Assembly: GCA_021396245.1 (NCBI GenBank)
Contig: WNYE01000061.1
Location: 62,001-126,000 of the forward strand
Reading direction: 5' to 3'
DNA: 64,000 bases
DNA from: Sporothrix humicola
Taxonomy: Eukaryota; Ascomycota; Sordariomycetes; Ophiostomatales; Ophiostomataceae
Below are positions 45,301 to 54,664 of the stretch, piece by piece; position 1 is the first letter of the stretch; the number at the start of each line of letters is the position of its first letter. Below the pieces are notes generated by a model that was not told the origin of the DNA, did not search any database, and saw only the letters and a list, made by a program, of their open reading frames with translations. Position numbers and translations under genes: made by a program.

Positions 45301-48300
45301 CTTCTCGTCGACCTGCCACGGTACCCTTGGAACTACTCCAACAAGTACTGGCAGGAATCACGCACAACTTTCAAGCACAAGCACCGTGCGGGTGCTCGCA
45401 GCGACATCTTGGGCGTGGAGGCAATCTACTCGAGCGACCTGGAGCCCACTTGGCGCAACATTGTCCGGCTCGACGACCTTCCCTGGCTGCGTCACCACCG
45501 CATCCAGTCTCTCAATGTCTTCCCACTTTCTGCCTTCCTGGTCATGGCTCTCGAGGCTAGCGCCCAGCGTGCCATCAGCCAATCCCGCGCGGTCGACTCC
45601 TATGAGCTCCGCGATGTGTCTGTGGTCAAGCCTCTGATCATCCCTGACGAAGACATTGAGATGACCATCAGCCTTCGCCCTCACCAAGATGGCGGCTCTC
45701 TCCTGCCTACTTCTGCTTCCGAGGCCGCATGGAACGAGTTCCGCATCTGCTCCTACACACATGCCAAGGGCTGGACCGAGCACTGCATTGGTCTGGTTGG
45801 CACCAAGACAATCGAAGAAAAGGCCAACGATGTCGATGGTGTCCGCCAGGCTGAGACGGCTGCCGCTGCTGTTCGCTTTGCCAAGCTTCTTGTCGGCGAC
45901 AACAGCACCGCTGTTGACAGCACCAAGATGTACGACGCCCTCAACGAGCTTGGCGTGGCCTTTGGTCCCACCTTCCAGGGCGTTGAGAACTGCCGGGCCA
46001 CAGACAGTGCCTCCGCTGCAGACCTCGTGGTGACAGACATTGCCGCCGAGATGCCGAGCCACTTTGTGGCGAGCCCATCGCTGCACCCTGCGTTCCTCGA
46101 GTCGCTGATCGAGCTGTACTGGCCGGTTCTTGGTGCTGGCCGCGCCGACGTTCGTAACGTCTACCTGCCGTCTTCGCTCGAGCGCCTGACCGTGTCAGCC
46201 CGGGCCATTGAGCTGTCTCACCAAAAGGGCAACCTCCTCAGTGCCTACTGCACCACTCAGGATCTGTCGCTGGCTGTTTTCTCCGAGAAGTCGGCCAAGG
46301 TGACCCTGTACGCCACGGCCGACCGTGACTCCACCGAGTCGCTCATCACGCTCGAGAACCTGACCATTGCTCCCATGATCGATGGTTCCAGTGGCCTCGA
46401 CAACGGCGCCAATGGGCCTCGCGAGCTCTGCTACAAGATGGACTGGGAGCCAGTCCTGGACTCCCTGTCCAATGGCCATGGCGGCGACAACACTGGCTTC
46501 CCCGACGCAGAGGTCGTCATTGTGCACGAGGAGAGCAACTCGCAGAGCCTGATTGCCCTGGGCTTGGCAACTGCTCTGGAACAGGCCACCGGCCGCATGC
46601 CTGAGACGGGCTCGCTCCACAATGTGAACGTCACGGGCAAGCTTGTCGTCTTCCTCTCGGAGCTGCACCGTCCCCTTCTGTCGACTCTCACCGAGACTGA
46701 GTTTGCCTCTCTCAAGACCCTTCTGACCACCTCGGAGGGCTGTCTGTGGGTAGTGCGTGGTGCCTACAGCAACGCGTCCAACCCGGATGCCAACATGGTC
46801 CTGGGTCTGAGCCGGTCGATCCGCTCGGAGACGGCGATGAAGTTTGCCACCCTCGACCTGGATGCATCCACAACTCTTTCGGAGAATAATACCGCCAACG
46901 CCATTGCCCGTGTGTTCAAGGCCGCGTTTGGTGCCGATGCATCGAGCACCAGCGAGCTGGAGTTCTCGGAGCGCAATGGCGCCTTCTTCACGCCCCGCAT
47001 CATCAACGACGAGGCCATGAACGAGTACGTCCACCGCCAGACCCACCCCGACATCATCGAGCCCACGGCCTTTGGAGCTGAGGGCCGCGCCCTGAAGCTG
47101 TCTCTCAACCGCTCAGGTGCTCTGGACACGGCACACTTTGTCGACGACAGCACGGCAGGCACTCCCCTGGCTGCCGACGAGATTGAGATTGAGGTCAAGG
47201 CCATCGGTGTCAATGCCCACGACATTACTGTCGCCTCCAAGGGTCAGGCAGAGGCCATGGGCTACGAGGCCAGTGGCACTGTCAAGGCTGTCGGCTCTTC
47301 GGTGACCAACGTTCGTGTCGGCGACCGGGTGGCCGCCTTGACGCCTACAAACGGGTCCTTCTCGACCGTGGCCCGGACAACGGCGGCTCTCGCATTCAAG
47401 CTGCCCGCCTCCGTCTCATTCGAGGCTGGTGCATCCCTACCACTGGCCTTTGTCACGGCATACCACAGCCTCATCGAGCTCGGCCGTCTTGCCGATGGCG
47501 AGTCGGTTCTCGTGCACGCCGCCTCTGGCGCTGTAGGCCAGGCTGCAATCTGCCTGGCACAGATGGTTGGTGCCGAAGTGTTTGCCACCGTCAGCAGCGC
47601 TGAGAAGAAGGCCCTCCTGGTCGAGGAGTACAACCTGCCCGAGGACCACATCTTCTACAGCCGCGATACCTCCTTTGGCCGCGCTGTGCGCCACGCCACA
47701 AATGGCCAGGGCGTCGATGTTGTGCTCAATGCACTCACCAGCTCCAACGCCATTAAGGAGTCGTGGGCCACGCTGAACAAGTTCGGCCGGTTCCTCGACA
47801 TTGGCGCCTCCTCGTCGCGCCGTCTCTTGGAGATGGGCCAGGCTGACGGCAGCAATGCCAGCTACATTTCTGTAGACATCTTTGCCCTCGCAGCCGAGCG
47901 GCCCAAGGTCGTGCGTCGCCTTGTGTCGGACGTCGGCAGCCTCCTCACCTACGGCAAAATCCGGCCAGCGGCGCCCATCACTTCCTTCTCGGTGTCTGAC
48001 GTGGAGAGTGCGCTCAAGGCTACTCATCCTAGCAACAACAACCGCGCACCTGGCAAGCTTGTTGTCGTGCCCCATGCCGACGACGTTGTTCGCGCCACAG
48101 CGTCACAGAACCAGCTGGCCGATCTCCTGCGCCCCGATGCCACATACGTTTTGGTCGGTGGCACAGGCGGCCTCGGTCGCAGCATGGCCCGCTGGATGGC
48201 CGACAAGGGTGCCAAGCACATTGTCCTTGTGTCTCGCACGGGTTCTGCCACTGGCGAGGTCAAGACTCTCATTGACGAGCTGGCTGAGAAGTCCGGTGCC

Positions 48301-49260
48301 CAGGTTGTTGTGCGCCAGTGCAATGTCGTGGATCGCCAGTCGGTGGACGAGCTCCTGTCCAGCGGCCTGGCCGGTCTGCCGCCTGTTCGCGGTATCGTCC
48401 ACGGCACAATGGTCCTGCGCGACATTCTGTTCGAGAAGATGTCGTTTGAGGACTACGACCAAGTCATTGAGGGCAAGGTGCGTGGTGGCTGGAACTTCCA
48501 CCGCGCTCTCGAAAACACGCCCCTCGATTTCTTCGTCGCCATCTCGTCCGCTGCCGGCGCCGTCGGCAACCGTGGCCAGGCAGCCTACGCAGCCGCCAAC
48601 TGCTTCTTGAATGCGCTGGTTCAGATGCGCCGCTCGGCAGGTCTGGCCGCATCCTCGCTCGACCTGACCATGGTCTCAGACTCGGGCTACCTGGCCAACA
48701 ACGCCGAGAAGCTGGCCGAGGTGGCGCGCAACTTGGGCAGCGACAGCATCTGCGAGGCCGAGGTGCTTGCGCTCTTGGGCGCTGCCATCAGCGGTCGCTT
48801 GGACGAGACGTGCAACGGCCACACAATCACCGGCATGCGCATCACGCCGGCCATGCAGCCGTTCTGGACGCAGGACGCCAAGTTCAAGCACCTGCGCCTG
48901 GCCATGGAGAAGCTTGCTGCCGCCGAGGCGGCTGCCAACGGTGGCGGCAACGGCGCGGCGGTGGTGTCGTTCAACGCGCTGCTCAAGGCTGCCCAGTCGC
49001 AGGCCGAGGCCGAGGAGGCCGTGTGCGCGGGCCTCGTGGACAAGATCGCGGCGGTGCTGATGCTGGAGCCCGAGGACATGGACGTGACGCGGTCGCTGTC
49101 GCACTACCCGCTCGACTCGCTGGTGGCGATTGAGATCCGCAACTTTATCACGCGCGAGTTTGAGGCCAACATGCAGGTGCTCGAGCTGTTGTCGTCGGGC
49201 TCGATCCAGACGCTGTCCAAGGCAGTGTGTGCCAAGAGCAAGCTGGTGTCGTTTTCGTGA
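42383..49260 (+). CDS. Highly reducing type I polyketide synthase (KS-AT-DH-ER-KR-ACP)
   Basis: Two exons, 42383-43016 and 43085-49260, encode 2,269 residues. The 68-nt intron (GTGAGT...AAAAG) restores the motif TGCAYAMQSNRLSHFF. KS (about 67-490) has the triad C239 (TACSSS), H374 (EAHGTGT) and H414 (NIGHLEA). AT (about 595-890) has GQGAQ and S688 in GHSSGE. DH (about 975-1290) keeps H1016, but has S1020 where Gly is usual and E1217 in HPAFLES where Asp is usual. ER (about 1525-1850) has the nucleotide-binding ASGAVGQAA. KR (about 1895-2080) has GGTGGLG and S2033/Y2046/N2050. ACP carries the phosphopantetheine site S2223 in PLDSL. No methyltransferase and no release domain are visible. It would build a reduced aliphatic polyketide from malonyl-CoA in the cytosol. 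The divergent FSH1 hydrolase and the transporters further away may form its cluster. Confidence 0.97.
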
Positions 49261-50005
49261 GTTGGGCTGATGTGACGTGATGCGTTTGGTATGCTTTTTT
49301 GTCTGTTTGTTAGTGCATTTACCGCGATTTCTAGTTTTCTGTTCGATATCTTTGCCGTGTGCATGTTTTAACTGTTTTTTGTCATTTTCATCATTTTTTC
49401 TCAATTTTCTCATTCCTCTTCTTCTTTTCACTTCTTTATATTACATATTATAGATTCAACTCTTTGTCTTTTTTTTTCAATTCTTTTTGTTGTTACATTT
49501 CTTACTCTGCATTTTTATTTGTCTTTATTTTTTATTTTGAACATTTACTACAAATATATCACATTATTTTCAACTTATCAACTGCAAATTTTCTAGTTTG
49601 TTGTCTTTCAATATACAGCAGGTATTACCCAAGCAACAAAATTTTACAAATGCTAACAAATTCTAACAAATTGCTTGAACACATTTATGCCCTTGCTTTT
49701 TTCTTCGGGTTTGACTTCAATTTCTGAACCTTGACGCCACATGCTTCATTACTGTTTACAAAAGTTTCACTGAGTTATTGTTTTCACATTCAAGTATTTT
49801 GATATTTTTATTTTATTTTTATTGACTTTACACCCTGGTCTTTTCATTTTCGACGACACGCCGGCGATCTCCAGGATCGGCCCAGACGCGTGTATGCATT
49901 CGAAAATAAGAGACCAAAACTATGACATGGATATTCTACGCTGCAGCCACGCCGAGAAAAAGTGTGGTAATAGCACTGCTCACACTTCCTCTCTCCCTTT
50001 CATTA
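49261..50005. other. AT-rich intergenic region between convergent PKS and small-protein genes
   Basis: 745 bases, very T-rich on the + strand from about 49,300 to 49,830, containing the PKS 3' end. A Phe-rich frame of about 120 codons at 49359-49727 reflects T content. No gene or repeat unit is recognised. Confidence 0.6.
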
Positions 50006-50360
50006 CTAGTATAAGCCCACAAGAATGTCACCACGTACACGGGCCGTGAGATGCACTTCGGCCTCCAGGTCCAGCTTGATGCCGACCATGAGCGCAGCGT
50101 CCTTGAGCTTGCCGTTGGCGTCAATGGGACCCTTGAGCAGGTTGCCGACGAGACCGTTGGGCTGGCCCGACAGGTTGGGCATGGGGACCGGCAGACCCGG
50201 GCCGCCCATTTGGCGCATTGCACCACCGGCCATGCCGGCGCCGGACTGGGCGACGTAAGGGGCTTCGGCGGTGGAGCTCATGGCTTTGGATCTGGGGGTG
50301 TTAATGGGTGGGTAAGAAATAAAAGGAAAACAAATGGATGGCCGCGACTTACGAGGACAT
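50006..50360 (-). CDS. Small Gly/Met/Pro-rich protein with a charged C-terminal segment (function unknown)
   Basis: Exons 50360-50353 and 50291-50006 encode 97 residues. The 61-nt intron has a GTAAGT donor and a CCCCCAG acceptor, and an 8-nt first coding exon begins ATGTCCTC. A shorter reading starts inside exon 2 at 50281 (91 residues) and is fully open. The N-terminal half is Gly/Pro/Met-rich (MRQMGGPGLPVPMPNLSG). The C-terminal half, GIKLDLEAEVHLTARVRGD followed by ILVGLY, looks like folded beta-structure and resembles short conserved fungal proteins, though I cannot name one. No signal peptide or membrane helix. The same frame stays open for 890 bases upstream without an ATG (next entry), so the true protein may be much longer. 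Confidence 0.65.
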
Positions 50361-51245
50361 ATCAGGGAGAGAGCTGGATAGAATGTCTTCCTCGAGGACG
50401 GGCGAGTAGACAAGATGAGCGCGAGAGAGGATGGGTGAATCGGCCGAGTTGGTGGCGGCGGTTGTGTTGTTGTTGAGCTGGTTGAGAGAAGACGACGAGG
50501 TCGAGAGGAGGAGTGGACGAAGGTCGGCAGGTGACGAGTTGGAAGAATTGGACGGAGAAGAGGGGCGGCTTTGCGAGCGGGAGCGGACACGAGGAGCAAC
50601 AGTAGGCTGTTGCGTTTGTTGAGAAGAGGAAGAAGGAGCAGTAGGAGTAGGAGTAGAAGCTGTTGGTGAAGGAAGATCTTCGAGAGAGTGTTTGTAGGTG
50701 TGGCGACGAAGAAGAAGTCCAGGGACGGGGGGAAGAGGAGTAGAAGTAGCTGAGGGGGGAGAAGTGGAGGAAGAAGACGAAGGGTTAGAAGGATTAGAGG
50801 GATTAGAAGTAGTATTAAGAGCAGCGGCAAGGGCAGTAGCAGCGGCAGCAGCAGACCGGTCGCTCAGCGATCTCGGACGTTTCTTGGTTTTGGAGGGAGA
50901 AGAGGAAGTGGAAGACGAGGTTGGAGCAGCACCAGAAGCAGAGTTGCTGGAACCGGAAAAAGGGGCGTTTGCAGGGGAATCGGTCGAGACTTTGATGGGG
51001 AAACGGAGAGTCGAAGACCTGCGGATGTGTCGTGGCGAGAAGGCGGCTGGCTGTGTTGAAGAAGACGGAGAAGAAGAGGAGACTTCTGGAGATGCTGGAC
51101 GAGGTGCGCTTTCTTTTGTTCCTGCTGTTGAGCCAATGGTGGGCGAGCCTGCAGTCGTAGACGACGTCGAGGCAGAGGAAGCAGTCGAGAAGCGGCGGGA
51201 AGAAGACGTGGTGGCGAGCGAGAAGGGGGCAGACGGCCAAGCAAA
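50361..51245 (-). other. ATG-less open frame continuous with the small-protein gene: possible N-terminal coding exon
   Basis: On the minus strand the frame from 51245 to 50353 has no stop. It is in phase with the downstream exon through the intron at 50292-50352. It would add about 295 residues rich in Ser, Pro, Thr and Ala, with a basic stretch KTKKRPRSLSDRS and a more mixed end LVYSPVLEEDILSSSLPDM. It lacks an ATG and is bounded upstream by TAG at 51248-51246, which could itself be a splice acceptor linking to an ATG-bearing frame at 51491-51249. Against this, the strand is pyrimidine-rich and other frames are also long, so it may be a leader. Confidence 0.4.
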
Positions 51246-51248
51246 CTA

Positions 51249-53152
51249 CACCACTTCTATGAAGAGGTGGGTGAGATAAGAGTGGAAGTGGAAGCTTGAG
51301 GATATGGTGTTTGTGAATGACAAATTGTCTGATGAATGGAAGCGAGAAAGAAGGCTAACAGGGAGAGAGGTGATCCTCCTTTTATGTTTGTAGATGCAGT
51401 CTACGTTGAGGCATGAAAAACGCCATGTAGGAAAGATAAAGATTGCATGAGAAACGATCATAGTAGAGGCCGTTGGCGCGTCATCTGGCAAATAGTGCGG
51501 CTCCGCCGAGGACTGACCGTTGACAAGGAAAGGTGGACCAAAGGACGGACCAAAGACGGATCATGGCCAAATCTGGGGAAGGGATAAAAGGGGACAGGAG
51601 TCCCTCCTTTCTCCTCGTCTTTACGTTTGTCAACCGTATTTTTCAGTGCGGTAAAACAGACATCGTATGTTTGCCGTACGTTGGGTATAAGCAGGAAAAG
51701 CAGTGCTACTGTACACTGTGGAGAGGCTGTAGTACGTCGTACTGAAAAAAAAAAGGGAAAGGCTGAGGAGGCTGAACCATTGAAAGGAGGGCACACTGCA
51801 AAAAGGCACGATTTTCGTCGATCGGTTGTTTCCGACAAAAGGCAACAATATGTTGTAGAGCACCCGCGACCTCCGTCGAGTGTTTTCTGGAACAGATTGT
51901 GGGGAACAAGGAGAAGAGGACGGCTGTTGAAGAGATGGTGAAGTTGAGGTTGGCGACAAAAATAGAGCGAGGGTAAAAGTGGGTCTCTACTTCAAACGGT
52001 GTTCTATGATTGGCCAGATCTGTGTAAGTAAAGAAGCTCCTTCCTGAAGCCAAATAACGGGTGTTTATTGACTTCAGTCTGTAAAGTGACATTTAGCAGT
52101 GAATTTTGTTGCTGTCGTTGTTTTCTAAGATCTCTTACTGAATCTTACGATTTTTGTGGCATCAGGCCAGCTCTGCTACCAGGTTTCTGGGGGCTGTCGA
52201 GGGTCGAAGCCGACCTGAAACGCAAACGCCAGGGAGAAACAGTAGGTGCATTTAGCAGATGAGTGGAGAAAATTGGTATGTTTAGAATAAATGCACAAAG
52301 TGAGGAATGCGCAAAACAGCAGGCTAATTGCGTGTCTTGAGGCAACCGTGGTCACTCTCCAACCTTTTCCCGCTCAGTGCTCCAGCATCAGCTCATGATG
52401 TGCGAGAATCGTGCCGACCTAAGACGGGAAGACAGAATGGGACAGGTTAAGTACAACGCAAAATATATGGAGACAGGGGAAACAAGGCCCGTCCGTTGTT
52501 CTAGAATGCGACTCTGCCATGCGTACGACGTATTCCGTACAGTATTGAGTATTTTCTTTTGACTGCAACCCTGTGGACCCGTGGATAGCTTCTCTGCTAT
52601 GGACAAGTGCAGGATATTCTCCGAGGGAGCGGATCAAACGTGTATCGACGGCTTATCTGAGAGCTCTCTTCCTTTCTCGGCAATATTTCGAGAGTCAGAA
52701 CGGCCGTTGTTTGCTTGCGCACTGTTTGTAATCGATAACATCCGAGATGTTGTCTCTCCCCATCAATGCTATGGCCGTTTGTCGCTGAAACTGCAACAGC
52801 TCGCGTGTCGTCCCCACGTCACAGCGAGACCCAGAATCCTTGTTTCTGTCTGGATGCCTTGATGTCTCGTGTCTCCTTTTGTCTGGCCATGGGCTCAATT
52901 TGAAGCATCCATGAGCTCACTTGCCAAGACAAAGCTTGGTACTCGGCCGACTGACAGAAGCTATGGTGGGGAACGATGTAGGATACTTCCCAAGAGACGG
53001 ATAGAGAAAACGAAATGAAAATGAAAATTTTGACCTGACAGGAAAGACGAGCGAAAATCAAATGGAAGAACAACACAACTACAGTTTACATCAGACGAAC
53101 GTCGACCTTATTTTTTAATTCACATCTAAATTCTCCCCATTCCACAACACCA
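51249..53152. promoter_or_regulatory. Divergent intergenic region
   Basis: 1.9 kb between the minus-strand small-protein gene and the plus-strand 458-residue gene. It must contain both promoters. Short frames overlap on both strands with no family features. I see no clear regulatory motif. Confidence 0.45.
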
Positions 53153-54529
53153 ATGGTCCTTGCTGTTTTGGTGGCGTTCGGCGCGGTGGTCGGCGCATCG
53201 GAAGGCATCCAGGCATCGCAGCGGCGTGCCCGGCGCGAAGAGCACCGCAGCCGCAAGAACAACCTCATGGTGCACTGCCCCAAGTCGTCGGCCTTTGCGC
53301 CGTTTCTCGAGGGCCGTCGCGTTGTCTTGTCTGGCGGTTCTCTGTACATTGACACAAGCGACAGCGTCGACCCAGATGCGCCTTTTGGCCACCCCTTTGC
53401 CGGCTACTTTTTGCCCTACCCGGAGGCCCGCTATGCCGGACTGGTTTCGACGATTACCGATGTGGCCCCCATCATGAACTGGGTGTTTGTCGACCGTACA
53501 AGCTATGCGCTCTGTTATGGCGCACGAGCAGCTGCCGAGGGCCAATATACAGGTCCCTGGGACTGCACGCGCCAGGATCGCCGACTGACGTTTGGCGGAT
53601 GGGAGGGTTTTGTGGCAGTTCGACTGCCGCCGGATATTGGTGGCGGGTTCTGGCAGCTGTTTTTCGACCGTGATGCCGACCGACTGCAAGCACGACTGGC
53701 AACGATGCCTCAGGGGACAGTGGCCGTGGAGGTCGAGCTGGCAAGGAGGGAACTGCGGACGCCGGCACCACCACCACCCGAAGATGTTACAGACAAGAAG
53801 GAGGAAGGGGAGACGACAAGCGAAAAAAAGGCTTCTTCAACCGAAAATAAGGAAAACGACAAGACAGAGGCAAAGAAAGAAATTGAAAAGGCTGTTGAAA
53901 AGAAGGGACAGCTGACCGCTGAGCAGGTAGCGGAACTGAAACGACGACTACAGGAAGAAGAGGAGGCACAAAAGAAACGACAGATCGAGGCCATGAAAGA
54001 GAAGATAAAGGAGGAAGGGGGAAAGTCCGAGACTTCTCTCGTGTCTGAGAAGACAAAGACAGAGAAACACACACGGCCTTTGACGCCCGAGGCTACAGTG
54101 GACAAGGACGCTGTAGGGGCTACATCGACAGCACCTTTAGCGGCCTCGCCAAACTCGACCATCGACACAGATACAGCTAGCACGCGAAGCCGACGAAGTC
54201 GACGCAGCAATCGCAGCCGACGGAGCAACAAAAGCAGCAAGAGTGCCAAGAGCACGGCGAGCGACAAGAGCAGCGCCCAACACAGCATCCGCACGGCGGG
54301 CACGACTACAACCAAGTCGACGGCGACAACAGCAGCCACATCCACAGTAGGACGATCTATCAGTCGAAGCAGCAATATCAGCTCGAGCAGCAGTCGGCGC
54401 AAAGACACGGATACGGACGAGGATGGCGGGTATTCGTCGTCGGGCTACAGTGGCTACTTTGAGAGCGGTGGATATCCAGCGACGCCCGACAATGCAGATA
54501 ACGACAGGAGGAACGAAAATGGAGAATGA
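53153..54529 (+). CDS. Conserved-looking fungal protein with a globular N-half and Ser/Lys/Glu-rich tail (function unknown)
   Basis: A single exon of 458 residues from ATG 53153. The first 20 residues are hydrophobic and could be a signal anchor. Residues 20-205 look globular. Segments such as REEHRSRKNNLMVHC, GRRVVLSGGSLYID, PFAGYFLPYPEARYAGLVST, GPWDCTRQDRRLTFGGWEGF and FFDRDADRL resemble a group of uncharacterised Pezizomycotina proteins. From about 205 the sequence is charged and disordered, with a Lys/Glu-rich helical stretch (about 255-290, coiled-coil potential), then Ser/Arg repeats around 340-365 and a Gly/Tyr/Ser-rich end. I can assign no reaction. It is divergent from the small-protein gene and convergent with the Ufd1-domain gene, 135 bp away. 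Confidence 0.85.
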   Translation: MVLAVLVAFGAVVGASEGIQASQRRARREEHRSRKNNLMVHCPKSSAFAPFLEGRRVVLSGGSLYIDTSDSVDPDAPFGHPFAGYFLPYPEARYAGLVSTITDVAPIMNWVFVDRTSYALCYGARAAAEGQYTGPWDCTRQDRRLTFGGWEGFVAVRLPPDIGGGFWQLFFDRDADRLQARLATMPQGTVAVEVELARRELRTPAPPPPEDVTDKKEEGETTSEKKASSTENKENDKTEAKKEIEKAVEKKGQLTAEQVAELKRRLQEEEEAQKKRQIEAMKEKIKEEGGKSETSLVSEKTKTEKHTRPLTPEATVDKDAVGATSTAPLAASPNSTIDTDTASTRSRRSRRSNRSRRSNKSSKSAKSTASDKSSAQHSIRTAGTTTTKSTATTAATSTVGRSISRSSNISSSSSRRKDTDTDEDGGYSSSGYSGYFESGGYPATPDNADNDRRNENGE

Positions 54530-54664
54530 ATGTATTATAATGCCATGGTAGTATTATCAAACAATGTATGCTCTAATTCTAATGCAATGCTTTCCTACCC
54601 ATATGCACCTCTCCCACCGTATGCTTTCATATCTCATTACGTCTCGTTTATTATGAGTCTTCGC

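Noticed and set aside
50698..51279. Plus-strand 193-codon Glu/Ala-rich frame
   Set aside because: It is the purine-rich complement of the pyrimidine-rich leader or exon on the minus strand; low complexity only.
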